Positions 24,976 through 37,210 are shown, numbered from the stretch's first letter. The stretch: 64,000 bases of DNA from Planococcus citri (GCF_950023065.1 NC_088681.1:33452836-33516835); one strand, 5' to 3'. Numbers and translations: made by a program. Notes: generated by a model from the sequence alone, not told the origin.

Positions 24976-25499
24976 ACTCTGCTGTGTAATATAATTTTCC
25001 TGTTATGTTTTAGTATTGATCTGGACCACTGGAAGCCTAAGAAATTGGTCGTCAGCTGTACCTACCGTATCGTCTTTTCTTAATTTTTCCCCATTTTGTG
25101 AATATATATAGGATAACGGATGATAGTTATTTTTGAAAATGAGAGTAAATGATATGGGGGAGCTTAAGGGGACTCATTGTTCATTCTGCGCTGCATGTGT
25201 TTTTTTCATCAACGAACATAGTTTCGCTTAATTTTTTAAACGCTTTGCTTTATTTAGGTAGGTATGTGTAAATGTATGATTTTCTTATCACTGATTAATT
25301 CTCGTCTGATATGTGTACTCTATCATGGAATTTAAAAGTTTTTATCTACATGTGCATATTAAGGTGTTGTTTTTCGAGTTCGTTGATCGTTCATGGTCGC
25401 AGTTTTTGATAAATATTCATATAATGGCGTGTTTAATATGAGTAGTATTTGGATAATGTTTTCCCCTTAGTTGACAGATTTGTTTACAAAAAGCAGCGA

Positions 25500-25517
25500 T
25501 GACGTCAAAAACACGTG
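25500..25517. promoter_or_regulatory. CRE-like TGACGTCA next to E-box CACGTG
   Basis: TGACGTCA at 25500-25507 and CACGTG at 25512-25517 are four bases apart. These are palindromic sites for bZIP and bHLH factors respectively. Adjacency makes chance less likely, but function is not shown. Confidence 0.3.
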
Positions 25518-25742
25518 TCTGAAATCTTAGACCCTAAAATTGGTTGTAAAGCTTCATTGTATTTCAAATTGACTTTTTCGAATCGTAAAAATCATTTTCA
25601 TTGTCTTTTGCCCGGACTTGACGATTTTCCCACGAGCCACCGTGGAGATTTTTCACTATAACCGGGCGATACGTTTGGAATAGTGATCAGTTGCATTTTC
25701 ATGATTTTTGGCAAATTTTTCAGGTATACCCAATTTTAAAGT

Positions 25743-25760
25743 AAAGTTCGATCGAACTTT
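25743..25760. promoter_or_regulatory. 18-bp perfect palindrome
   Basis: AAAGTTCGATCGAACTTT reads identically on both strands with no spacer. Such a site could bind a symmetric dimer. It is followed by a purine-rich GGGAGGAGGAGGAGGGGGGGAG tract (about 25767-25788). Confidence 0.3.
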
Positions 25761-26499
25761 TCTTTGGGAGGAGGAGGAGGGGGGGAGTCAATTTGAAATA
25801 TGCATTTTTACAGATTTTTCTGTATTTTTTTTGTTTTTTTTTTATTACCTTTTATTATTATTTTCTGAGCAGAATTTTTAAGAAAAAAACAAATGTGACT
25901 TGAATAATTGTTTTTCAGCTTTAAAAAATATTTTGTCTGCTTATAGATTTTTTTTACCTTTGAGAAAATGCTGAACGTTTTGATTGCATTGCTCCTGCGA
26001 TAAAGCTTTAGGTTTCATGTTTTCTATAGTCTTGATTACCTGCTTACGAGATGTTCTTTCTTCTAATACCAATGGCATAAAATTCTATAATTAACGGTGA
26101 AACATTTTCCTGAAATTTTTGGCTACCTCAGTCAGTATTACTCATTTGAGTTAATGTTTACTTTTATGTGATTAATTTTCGCATAAAAAATTGAGAAATC
26201 AGTATATCTACTTAGGTATCAAAATCCAGCTCATTCAATTTGACGTCGAGTCTTTTCTCTCAATTTCTCATATATTTTGCATTACAAAGTGCATTTATAT
26301 GTATAGGTACTTAGGTAGCAATGTAACGCGGAAATATTTTGCACAATAAGTATAATTCTCGTCATTGTTGAAAGTTTATTGACATCGTCGTATAAGTATA
26401 CAAAAATTATGGAAGATTTTCTACTCTCTCTGTTTCTCCCTGTGCTTTGATTTTTTTTGCACATTGTCACCATTCGATATTCGATTCCGCGTTTGAAAA

Positions 26500-27000
26500 A
26501 TTTTTTTAAACCATGTAATAGGCCTACATCACACGCGAAGTGTGCATAAATCGAATCCATTATAATATACCAATTACCACATAATATTAAAAATGCGTTA
26601 ATTACAAATTGAACGACGACGTTTTCATTGTGAAACAATACAAGTCGAAGTGTATTTCTTAATATTGATATATTGTATTATGCGTCGTTTCATTTGACCA
26701 ATTGCCCAACAAAGGCTTTTATACGTGTATGAAAAATACGCGCGAATTTTGCAACAGGTTCTTTAACTCTCTCACATTGCAACAAAGTTTGAAATTATCA
26801 ACTGCGAAATAGAATATTCCTCGCGCGCGTGAACCGGTTCCAGTGACGAAAATTTTTTTCAGGAGGTGCAATTATTTACTATACGGAATGCATCATCGTT
26901 ATTCTCGGTACAATGTACGTTTAAACGCGTGCACGTGTTGTTTACGTGAATTTTCGCGTGTTTTGGCTATTTAAGAACGGACGTGTTTAAGGATGAAACA
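26500..27000. other. GC-richer unique island with GAACCGGTTC palindrome
   Basis: CpG-containing unique sequence including TCGCGCGCGT at 26821 and the 10-bp palindrome GAACCGGTTC at 26831-26840. No coding frame is supported. Confidence 0.35.
26831..26840. promoter_or_regulatory. Grainyhead/CP2-like palindrome GAACCGGTTC
   Basis: The centre AACCGGTT matches the known binding consensus of Grainyhead/CP2 family factors. A second identical 10-mer occurs at 31420-31429. Confidence 0.35.
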
Positions 27001-27165
27001 TTGTTTCAGTGGGCTACCTACCTATAGCCAGCTACCTACCTATTGACTTGATATGCTGCATGCGAGAGCGAATACTTAATCGATTGAGAAATTCGCCGTC
27101 GAGTGGAATGAATACGTTTTACGAGATGACATTGTAAAGAGGTTTTTCCATTTTTTTTTTTTTTT

Positions 27166-27650
27166 ACTGTAAGTTTTAGTCTTAGATTAGTTCGAGTGAA
27201 TTTTTTTTAATTTTTTAAGAGGGGGTGGAGGTATTCACGTGCTGAATGAGGGTTTCCTCGATGTTATATATAATTTTAGTTATTCAAATTAAATTTTATC
27301 ATATAAATTTTTATGTAATGATTTGATAAAGTTTTATGAAGAAATGACCTCAAGAAATTGTTAAAATTGCTACCCTATTCAAAAAAACTCTTTTTCTTTT
27401 TAATTTTTAGGTACCTACTGTAAGTTTTAGTCTTAGATTGGCTCGAGTGAAGTTTTCAATTTTTTATGATGGATGGAAGAGGGTATGGAGGTATTCACGT
27501 ACTGAATGAGGGTTTTCTCGATCTTATATAATTTTAGCCATTCAAATTAAATTTTATCGTCAATAAATTTTAATTTCACGACTTGATAAAATTTTATGAA
27601 GAAATGACCTCGAAAAATTGTTAAATTAGGTACCTATTCAAAAAGTTCTA
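27166..27650 (+). repeat. tandem duplication, period about 251 bp
   Basis: ACTGTAAGTTTTAGTCTTAG starts at 27166 and again at 27417. Both units continue through TCGAGTGAA, GGAGGTATTCACGT, CTGAATGAGGGTTT, TTCAAATTAAATTTTATC and GAAGAAATGACCTC. Differences are scattered substitutions and small indels. Each unit begins with a GTAAGT word, a 5' splice-site-like sequence, but no exon is evident. Confidence 0.9.
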
Positions 27651-27854
27651 TCGTCAAAACTCATTTTTTGCATTTTTAAATAAAATCAAATTGAAGTATA
27701 ATCTCTACCTATATTTGATTTTTTTCTCATTTGGTAACATTCCAGCGAGATTGGTCTACCACTGAAAAAAAATTCTTGATGGGATCAATTTTTAGCTATC
27801 GTGGGTAGGTCTACTTAATACATATAACTAGTAATCGATAAAACTTCGTTGAAA

Positions 27855-27905
27855 GGAAGGAAAGAACGGAAGACGTGGGAGGGAGGGAAGGAAGGAGGAA
27901 AGAAG
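27855..27905. repeat. polypurine GGAA/GGGA tract
   Basis: About 50 bases almost entirely A and G, built from GGAA, GGGA and GAAGG units. It might adopt triplex structure. No functional evidence. Confidence 0.7.
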
Positions 27906-27909
27906 GTTG

Positions 27910-29290
27910 AAAATTTCTAATAAATCATTATAAAGATAGATTTGAGAGGGAATTGTTGCTAAATTTTTTAATTTTATCAAGACTTTTTACTAGTTGTATT
28001 TCACTTTTTTTTTTTTAAATCATCTAGGTGGGTAGTGGGTACTGCTTCTGTGGGAGATGAGGATTAAAAAAATCATAATTTCAAAATACATAGTGATTAA
28101 TGGGACACAATGTTAGGTACCTACCGAAGTACCTCAATGACTCATTTTCATATTCGAAGCAACAGTTTAGAAATGTTGAAATTAATTTTTAAAAAGTCAT
28201 ATGGCTAAGAAATATTTTGAATTAATTTTACGTGCCAAAAAACAGGTGTGCACCAAAAATTAGAATTTTTCAAAAATTGAGAGATGAATTTGCTTATGAA
28301 GTTCTTGCGGTATTTTCGTTTTATCTTATGCTGCAGTTTTATTAATTTCACAACTTTCGAATCGAGAAACAATTTGTCGATTACTCCCAAGTATCGCAAT
28401 TTTGGAAAAATTCAAAAAAGTTTCCATTTAAATTAATTTCCTTTCGTCTCGTTTCTATATTAAAATATGTAAGTAGGTGGTATGTCGGTATTGAAATGGT
28501 TGTTTTTTTTAAAAATTTCGATCAATTCGTTCCTTGAGATGAATTAGCTTCTTTTCTGAACAATGAACTGCCTACAATAATTGAAACATGGTCTCAGACG
28601 TCAAAAAAATCAAACCCGTGTGAGGTCATCAATCAATGGAATGCGAATGATTTGCTTGATTGACAATTCATCGATGAGCAAAAGTCGATACATACTCAGA
28701 CTCCGATTCAATACCAGTCAATTTGAAAAATTTGCTGACTCGATCTTAAGTTTTATTGTCTTTCAAACGCTCTATTATTAACTTTTAAATTAAACCCGGC
28801 TCTATAGAAATTTTTACTCCTTTTGCATATAATTTTTACATAACATTCCATACCTAATCCTGCAGATATTTAATTTTTTGCGAGTAGAACTTGATAAAAA
28901 ATTCAAGTCGAAATTCTAATTGAATTAAATAAGTTCATAAATAGTCAAACAAAACCTGGGATGTGAAAACTTTGAACGTATTTTTAGTGCATCATAATTT
29001 GGGGAATAATTTTTCAAATAAAATCTGACCATGTTTAAAGAAATTTGCACAAATCGAGAAAATTTCATTTTTCTCGTCAAAGTAAAACGAATGGAGCTCT
29101 TTAAAAAAAAATGGAATAAATCAAGCCTCGGTATTAGATACATTTGAAAATGAAAAAATTGAATAAATGATCTAAAAACCAATCGCATATTTTAATTGAA
29201 AAAAATTGTAAGCTCGCCAAAATGATATTTTATTCAAAAATAAAGCTATTTCTATATCCAAACCACACCACACTTACATATAGCTTTACA
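27910..29290. other. AT-rich non-coding stretch, nothing recognised
   Basis: No supported gene, RNA or repeat boundary. Confidence 0.5.
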
Positions 29291-29800
29291 AAATAGGCCT
29301 AATAATATGGCAGTATTAAGAACGCGATAAAACGTGAATTTCGATAGGACAACCAAACGAAGACTAAAATAAGGCGACGACGCTGCTTCTGGCACTTGAA
29401 CGAGTACGTCGGCAAGGACAAAATGATGACGACGATGACGTGGAAAAAAACTCAAATGAATAAGGCAAATAAAAACAGGGGACAGGATGTTGAAAAAGGC
29501 CAAAACAAAAGCCTACTCGGGCGGTAAAGAAATCGACCTGATCAACGATCCGTACAAATAGAAAATAGTATAATGGAATACTCGCAGTGTTCCTGCAAAG
29601 AAAACGTAAGACAGGCGGGCGAAAAAAAAAATGGCGTTTACCTAAAATCCTCTTTCGTCGTTTAAAAAGCCTCGAGAATATTCAACGCGTCCCACGTACC
29701 TACTATACATGCTTTTCTAGACGAAAATTTCTCTCTTCTGTGGGAAAATTCGTCCTTATTCGAGATGCACCCTTAAAACGCACTTGTTGATTACACCTAC
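29290..29800. other. GC-richer unique island with GACGAT repeats
   Basis: It contains GGCGACGACGCTGCTTCTGG at about 29372 and a GATGACGACGATGACG run at about 29424, and ends in four TACC units at about 29796-29813. Short frames on both strands overlap and none is convincing. Confidence 0.35.
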
Positions 29801-32580
29801 CTACCTACCTACCTATTTTTTCTATCATTTCCAATTGCGTATACCTATACAAGCGGAGTTTCTTTTCCTCTGTTATTGTATGTACGAGTAAAACAAGTTG
29901 CTTATGTAGATCTGGGCGCGCAAATTCGCCTAGTTAAATGTTTTGAATTATTGTACGCTTTTATTAGCCTATTACGATTACGATGATTTACGTAGATTTT
30001 TTTTCATCATGTTAAAAGTGGGCGTTTACAATCAACTGCATACATAAGAGAAAGAGGTTAACGTTAATGAAAGCAAAATATTTATCTCGTTGCAATTGCC
30101 AGCGTAAAGTTTGTACCATTTTATATTATGCCAAGTATACGTATACTTACCATTCTCTGCGTATTATATCGATAGCAATTTTCATAATTTCATTCGTATA
30201 TAGATTGTAAAAACGTAAATTCGTTTCAGTCGTATCGTTTCCATTATTCAGATTCAAATTTCGTATTTCTCGCAATTTCTGCCATTTTTCGTCGTTGCAT
30301 TTTCACATTTTTTTCTTTGATTCTATTTAGAAAACCTTGCGTATATTTTTCCCTTCGAATAATTTCTTCTTCGCATCGTACTTATATACTTCCAGTCATT
30401 CGAATATTTCACTCGATTCGGGTTATTATTATTTTTCAAATCGTTTTCAGATATTTTTCGAGCTTTTTTGTTATGAAAAAGAGACGTATCTACTTTTTTT
30501 TTGTGTGCATCTAATAACGTGATTTACCTATATTCAATCGATGGCGATACCTACCATTTGAAATTGGAAATTTTTTATTCGTCGAATGCTTATGGTTCTT
30601 TCAACAGGAAATGTACTTTTTTTAAAATGATTTCTCCTCGTATAATAGGTACCAGTGTAGCTATTTTTTGAAAATCTTTTTGGAAACACTGCTAACCTAA
30701 ATTTACTTTTGCATTTTTTGTTCTTAACAAATACCTTAGGTATTAGGTAGGTATCCAATAAGCATTTTCCCTCTAGAATTTATTCGTTTCATTTCTATAC
30801 TTATACCTACTCGACTTTAATGTAGCTTGAAAACCCTTACAGCTGTTTTTTAGCAACACTGAAGGTATTTGTTTTATTTTATTTAGAAACAATTCATGTT
30901 TGGTTGCCCTGTTTTGAGCCATTGTTATGAAGTTTAACCTTCTCTGGTAATTAACTCAATTCTTTTTCTACTACAAATTCAAATTACCTTCTTGCTGTGT
31001 TTTTTTCCTATGCTCGGTTCGTTCTATAATATCTTTTTTAAACGTTGTTAGCGAAATTTTTATTCTTCTTTTATGGTAATAAAGCTTACAATGGTCTAAA
31101 TATCGGTTTCCGGTGAGTTTATTAGCTCTTTAAGTAGGTACCTATGGAACCTAGCACGAATTTTGGTACAAAAGTTAGCAAAGTTTATCAACTTTCGTAC
31201 GCATATACCCACATATTTTTTCATTAAAAAAAAAAGTATTTATCGTTTGTGTAGAATGTTGGCCTGAATATTGTGGGGAAGTTTTTCAGAATAATTATGA
31301 ATTGAAAAATGGCTCAATTGCTGAATATTCCCCTCCCTCCCCGCTAGCTATAGATTCGATTTCCTTCAGCATAATTTCATCAGCGATGGAAAAATTAGCT
31401 TGATAATTTAATGGCTTTCGAACCGGTTCTGGTTGAAATGTGCTCAAAAGGTAACAAATTGATGCCATTTGTGATTAAAATGAATTTTGTTACAAAATCA
31501 TGATTCTTGAAGGTGGAGATGGCTAGAACTGCACATAAAGGTTAAAATCTCAAGGAATTGATGAACAATATACGTGAACGATAGATTTCTCAAGTTTAAC
31601 GCGAGACTATCTAATCAAATTTAAAATAAAATGGCGTCAGCTTAAGTCATTATCAATTTTATTCAATTTGGATAATTTTGCGAATACTTTTCTCCCTCTT
31701 TGCTATATAGAGTGATCGATATTAGATCTATGCTTTAACTAATCGAAAATTTATTTTGTATTTTGTTTCAGGTGAGTTCCCAAAACCTACTGAATTTCCA
31801 AAATAAGAATAAGCCACCTTATAACATTAATGACTGGGTAAGCTGTTATTTTTTAAAGTACGAGAATTGGTCAATTAGTAAGTTTCACATAGCTGTAGAT
31901 TTTGAACGAGTGGACATTTTTTAAATAAAATTTGAGGATGTGTAGTTCAAATATTTTAACAGTGGTTATATTGCATTTGAGCTCGCTGTTCGGATTTTAT
32001 AGCATTAGGTATTGGTAAAGTGCTATTAAAAAAATTCCGTCCAAAAGTGGAATTTCACCAAAAAAAAAAAAATTGTTTGTGATACAATAATTTTGGTTAA
32101 AATTTATCAAGAATTACACAGGGCGTATATCTTTACTAACGTTATTTTTAACTTAAAAGTGTTCTGGTGCTGTGAATTGTTCATGGGATGGTCGCACTCA
32201 AGGGACTATCACCGAACAATCTACTTCATTTAGAACCTGCTTGAATCAAGATAGGTATGTAACATTAGTTATGTCTTGACTTGAGTGGTTCTTGATCAAT
32301 TTTCTGACGAATTTTTCTTTTGTACGAGTAGGTAACCTCGAAAAATTAATATTTTTTTGAAACATCACTTTTGGAGGCAATTTTTTCAATCACACGTTAC
32401 TAACAACGCTGTAAAATAGGAAAAACCGAAAAATGCACCCAAATGCAAAATAAATGTTATCAAGTCTGATCGAACGTTGGAACTACATTTCCTCCAATTT
32501 TGATCAAAAAATGTCCAGCCCTTCAAAATCTATAAAACCGTGTGAAACATACTTCTTGACCAACCTTCGTATGTACCTAG
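29800..32580. other. AT-rich non-coding stretch with one GAACCGGTTC site
   Basis: No gene or complete repeat was found. It carries the palindrome GAACCGGTTC at 31420-31429, identical to the one at 26831-26840. Confidence 0.5.
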
Positions 32581-32582
32581 AT

Positions 32583-33250
32583 GTACATTAGAGTGGATCG
32601 CTCCCCTCCTCCTTGAAATGACGGATTTTGACCAAATTCAGTAGAAACCTTCATTTTGAGTAGAAAATTACTGAGAAAAAATTTAGACACCGGAAGTGTC
32701 CCTGGAGAGGAGATGTGAATTCTCTAAAAGAGAGCCTCGCGGTTTTTTGCTCTAGCCCATAAATACCCAAGCTGTTTTGGGAAAAGTGGCTGAGTGCCAA
32801 ATACATAAAAGTATTTTTGAGGTTTTGCGTCGATCTATGGTATTTCCGTTAAAATCCAATACACTTTTAAAATTCTACCGAGCAGCTGAAAATTTGCAAA
32901 TCGCTTATTACGAGTATTAAGTAAAAAAATTCGTGTTTTGAAAATTTTTTCTTGCCAAATATTTAGCATTCATTATGTCAAAATAGTGAAAGATACAATT
33001 TCTAAAGCTATGTAAAAATATATTTTTAGAACGCAATAGTGCCATTTTTTAGTCATTTTATTGCGAATTAAAAAAAAAAAAAAAAAATAGAAAAATAGCT
33101 AAAAACTTGGGAAATTTTTTCGATTTTTTGACGTTGCTGAGAATTGAAATTCGAAGTCATTTTAGTCGAAAGAATTTCAACGGAATTCGCTAAAATTTGG
33201 GTTTGAATGGGAATGACCTTGACCTAAAATTCTCAGATGTCTAAATTTTT
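32583..33250 (+). mobile_element. foldback-type repeat family, copy A
   Basis: It starts at GTACATTAGAGTGGATCGCT and continues with GACCAAATTCAGTAGAAACC, TTCATTTTGAGT, CACCGGAAGTGTCCCTGGAG and AGGAGATG. The same order of words is found at 37455, inverted at about 37900-38033, partly at 45865 and inverted at about 46455-46570. Farther in, GAGCAGCTGAAAATTTGCAA (about 32881) matches GAGCAGTTGAAAATTTGCAA at about 46072. The inverted right arm seen in copy B is not obvious here, so this copy may be truncated. Non-coding, hence non-autonomous. The superfamily is unknown. Confidence 0.6.
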
Positions 33251-34430
33251 AGGAGGGAGTGTAGGAAGTGAAATAATCAAAAAAGTCAAACTAGAAGTCG
33301 ATCGATAGGAAATCAAAAGCTGTACATATAACGTATCCCAAAAATCATCCTCTTGAAGCAACTTGGAAGGGAGAAATGGCGGGGTTTTCACCCTGAAAAA
33401 CTAATTTTAAGGACGTTTAAGTATGTTGAGGAAAAAATATTTTTTTATCGATTTGATTGAAAAAAAAAAATGAATAAAATTGCTCATAATTTCCCGTGCT
33501 GTCAATCGTAATTTTTCTTGATTTTAATTGAAAATTTGAAAAGTATTGAAATACTAATTTCATTGAAGTTGGTGTACTTGGGAAATGAAGTAAAAAATAA
33601 CGAATGAGTGCCAGTGGCAGTAGGTATATTTTGGTTGAAATTTCTACATTGAAACAATTTTTGTTGCTTGTTTGTTTTTTCAATGATTATACTTAAGTTG
33701 TAAGAAACATTTTTTGGATTAGTCACATGTCACAATTCAAGTTGAGTTGTACAGGAGAAGTAGTTGAACCAGACCGATCAAACTTTTGCACGTTGCTTTT
33801 GAGGTATAGAAGCAACATTTGTGTTGCTCTTTCACTCAATTTTCAGAAAAAAAAAACACCAAAACGCCAGAAGGATTTTTCCTATTGCAGTCTATTCTTC
33901 TTAGTTCTTATTCTCATGATTAAATTATGAACTTTTGGAGCAAAATAGGGCTATATAAGTGCCCAAATCCATTTTTATAATTATTCAACCACGTAGACGA
34001 ACTTTTGCAAAATTATAATTTTATGATCTTTTTAATCAAATCTGAAAGTTTCAAAAAATAAAAAACTGCAGATTTACCTATAGGTAGTCAATTTTGTTTT
34101 ATTTCCTATAATTTTTATTTTTGGAAACTAGACGCTATTCCAAAAGGCTACTTTCGTTTATACTTTCTTACAAAGTTGATTACCTATGCCTATTTTTATT
34201 GTGAAATAGCTCGTTCAGTTATCGATGTCATTATTTTATTTTATTTTATTTTTTGTCAAAATCTGTTTGTTAGCTGTATTTTTTAAAAACGATATCTTTC
34301 TATCCTTTTTGAATAAATTACGAAGCTGGCGAAGGTGTATCAGCCCATTACCTGCTCGAGTATTTGTCAAGCATAGATATAGGCACCTATAAGCATTACA
34401 TGTACATAATACATGGAGGAAATCGATCAA
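33251..34430. other. AT-rich non-coding stretch, nothing recognised
   Basis: Short frames only, with TTTTA repeats near 34230. No gene or element boundaries found. Confidence 0.5.
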
Positions 34431-35790
34431 ACAAAATAACTAGACCGGCCACCATTCGTTTCCGCACAATAGGCAACCATTTAGAACAAGGTACATTTAT
34501 ATACGGTAGTAGCCAAGCCACACCTGTTCATGAAAACCAATGAAGTTGGTATTACGACACGAATTAGGGTGACGAAAGAAGGGAAAAAAGTATCTAGGCT
34601 CGAGTTGTAGGTAAAGTCCACCACTACATAGGTATATGCTTTAAAAAAAAAAAAGAGGGAAAAATGAATGTTGAAAAACGATTCGCGTTTCATGTTAGAT
34701 TGTAATTTATTTGTGAAACTGAATATCTCTCTTAATAATAAGCCTACTGCGTTTTTTTCGACCACGTAGAAAGTATACGGTATAGAATAGATAACAATAT
34801 CAAGATGACCGCATATGCACCTCTGCACAGTGTGATGGTTGACAACATGGTTCACTTGTATGTAGGTAGGTACCTCTATAGGTACCTTGCATGGATACAT
34901 GCAAAAGAGGAACATAATGCATTCAATAAGTATGTACCTATTACTTGTCTATATCCTGACGAAAAATACCGAAGAGTACTGAATCGTAACAACTGAATGG
35001 TAAAAAATACAACTAATTTTTTATTCTCGAGACGTACTCGCGAAAGCGTGTAAACCGCAACAAAGTCGTATCATTTCGCGAAAAATGCAGCTACACGTTT
35101 CTCGCGAGTCGCGATGCAGTTGAAATATCAGCGGCGGCAAATTTTTCATCTTAGATATATTTTCTAACCACTTGTTTACTACTGAATTAATGCGCTTAAA
35201 TAAATATGTACGAGATGAGTCGACGGTGGAATGTTTTAAATTGTATGCTCTGCGCAACATTAGGTACATATAGTGCAGTTTTCTTAGCGCGATGCGATGC
35301 TCTTTTTTCACGAAAAAAATATTGCAACACCTTGAACCCTGGCTAACCTTTAAAATGGACACGTGTGTAATTCGAGATAATATCGACGATTTGGTCATTC
35401 AACGAACTGTTAATTGGAAAAAAATTTATTGTGAGCGATGAACTCGATGTTTATTCGTGTTTTTGATTCGATTTGCAGATTTTCTCCTATTTGGCAACGT
35501 ATTTATACGTGTATGTAATTTACCTTAGTTAATACTCGTTTAGATATTATTGGTGGTAATTTATGTGTACTTTGCTACTAAGTAAGTACATACATGAAAC
35601 TGCACTGCGAAAAAAAAACATACATTGTCGAACGACGAGTATCACGATGTAGTTGTTTATTATCCGAAAAATCTCACGTTTAAACGATATTAAATAATAC
35701 TCGGATTTAAAGTCATGCAGTTACATAGATGGGCTGGCAGGTCGACAGGTACCGACCAATTCTCGTAATAAAATTAATGAACTAAAGATG
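34430..35790. other. GC-richer, mostly unique island
   Basis: It includes a CCGGCCACC patch at about 34445, a TCGCGAAAGCG block at about 35038, a TCTCGCGAGTCGCGATGCAG block at about 35099 and AGCGCGATGCGATGC at about 35287. Frames of 144 and 125 codons occur on the minus strand but have no recognisable domain or codon pattern, so I treat them as chance. The island ends directly before a cluster of the 18-bp motif. Confidence 0.35.
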
Positions 35791-35800
35791 CTCATGATAC

Positions 35801-35828
35801 GTTATGGTAGCAGAGCTGTGGTTTTCCA
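35801..35828 (+). repeat. 18-bp motif family, copy 4
   Basis: Core ATGGTAGCAGAGCTGTGG at 35804-35821, one mismatch. Just downstream, CCTGTGC at 35845 and GCACAGG at 35858 form a 7-bp stem with a 6-base loop. Confidence 0.9.
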
Positions 35829-35940
35829 GTTTCCTCTTCCATAACCTGTGCATACAGGCACAGGATGCCTGAAAAATTGTGGTATTTCATGTATATGCTC
35901 GCCTAAGTAATCTGTTCATGGCGACAACCAAAGGATAGTG

Positions 35941-35966
35941 AAACGGTAGCAAATCAGTGGTTTGTT
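35941..35966 (+). repeat. 18-bp motif family, copy 5 (diverged)
   Basis: Core ACGGTAGCAAATCAGTGG at 35943-35960, 139 bp after copy 4. This is the most diverged copy, but GGTAGCA and CAGTGGTTT are kept. Confidence 0.75.
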
Positions 35967-36121
35967 TCTCGTACATTCCGTTTGCTTAGCCATCTAGAAC
36001 TGATTCTGAACATATTCACGATACTTAACGATTCAAATGGTTGGTAGAACTGATTGGGGGGGGGGTTCGCTCTTAAAGTCATCCATTTGTCAAAACTATT
36101 TGATGATAGGTACTCAAAAAG

Positions 36122-36150
36122 TATCATGGTAGCAGAGCAGTGGTTTCACT
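36122..36150 (+). repeat. 18-bp motif family, copy 6
   Basis: Perfect core at 36126-36143, 183 bp after copy 5 and in the same orientation. A 10-base G run (36056-36065) lies between copies 5 and 6, beside GGTTGGTAGAACTGATTGGG, a flank word partly echoed near 38098 and 56600. Confidence 0.9.
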
Positions 36151-36180
36151 TCATAGCATTGCTTATCTATCTGGGGTGGG

Positions 36181-36450
36181 GAAAGGTTGAAAAGTTGAAA
36201 CTTTCAGAAGTCACATCTTAGGCAAAATTTTAGTTACTTCTGTCATTTTGGAAGAGTGGGGGCGTGTCACAAATTTTTTCAAGGTCAAAAATTCACAAAA
36301 AACCGGTTTTCTGCCTTCCAAGTTGTTCCAGAAGGCTGATTGTTTTTTTATTGTTAGTTTTAAAAATTTGAAAATCCATATATTTTTAGTCAAGGTCATT
36401 CCCACTCAAACTCAACTTTGAGCGAATTTCATTAAAAAACTTGCAACTGA
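36181..36450. repeat. diverged dispersed repeat
   Basis: On the minus strand, GAGTGGGAATGACCTTGACT (about 36390-36410) matches GAATGGGAATGACCTTGACC on the plus strand near 33207. Preceding words GAAATTCGCTC and GGAATTCGCTA also match. A further stretch, minus strand CCAAAATGACAGAAGTAACT, resembles minus-strand text near 61500. This suggests another dispersed family overlapping the foldback elements. Confidence 0.45.
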
Positions 36451-36519
36451 GATAACTTTCAGTTTCAATAAACAAATTTAAGAAATCAGACTGTCAGACA
36501 AGTAAAAAATCTGTAACAG

Positions 36520-36810
36520 TTATGCTAAAAAAAAGCGAGAATTTTGTCCAAAAAGATGAATTTGAGAATTTTAGCAAAAAGGAGAATTTGGTACCTACTT
36601 GCCAGAAAACTATATTTTTTTTGTACTGTTTGTATAAAAAGCAAGTTCTTTGGAAACTTCTGTTGAAAAGAGAAATTTTGAAATTTTGCTATTAAGAAAG
36701 TGAGAACTTTCATCAATTTTTGGTAAAAAGCAAGACTTCGAGAATTGCAAAGCAAAAAGCAGTGGGGTGGGTACTTTTTTGGCAATTGCAAGCAAAAAAT
36801 GGATGTAAAA
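36520..36810. repeat. degenerate short-period array (GCAAAAAGCNAGAATTTT-type)
   Basis: The words AAAAGCGAGAATTTTG, GCAAAAAGGAGAATTTGG, AAAAGCAAGTTCTTTGG, TAAAAAGCAAGACTTCGAG and GCAAAAAGCAGTGG recur every ~30-50 bases or multiples of that. Strong decay. The overlapping minus-strand frames are by-products of the repeat. Confidence 0.6.
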
Positions 36811-36939
36811 TCTCCTATGTAGTTTTAAATCATGGATATGTTTTTTGTTCAAATTAACTCACCTTAACCTTATTAAATTTCAAATTCAAAAAAAAATCTG
36901 AAAAAATATGTTTGGAATTTTTTTGGTGATTCGTTGATT

Positions 36940-37210
36940 TTCCCCCTCAATCAACATATATTGTCAGAAAATCAGCAAGATCCCCCCTCCAGTTTTCAAA
37001 AGTCTATCATAATGTCAGAAATTCTACAAGATTTTTTCAAGTTTTTAAAATTAATATCGAGAAGCCACCGTTTTTTTCTCAAAGTTTTCAAAAGTCAACT
37101 TCACTTCGAATTTGATTCATTTTCTTCCAAGATTTTGAAAAATTGGCATACCTAATGTCAGAAAGTCGAGTGAATTTTTTTTTACCAAGTTTTTAAAAGT
37201 CAGCGTGACG
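36940..37210. repeat. degenerate tandem repeat (TGTCAGAAATT / TTTTCAAAAGTC)
   Basis: TTGTCAGAAAATC, AATGTCAGAAATTC and AATGTCAGAAAGTC each precede, by 25-45 bases, a version of AGTTTTCAAAAGTC or AGTTTTTAAAAGTC. Spacing is about 55-140 bp. Moderate similarity, no known family. Confidence 0.5.

Noticed and set aside
34481..35398. 144- and 125-codon minus-strand frames as two exons of a gene
   Set aside because: Cys/Tyr/Phe-rich chance-like composition, no recognised motif, no consistent splice sites linking them.
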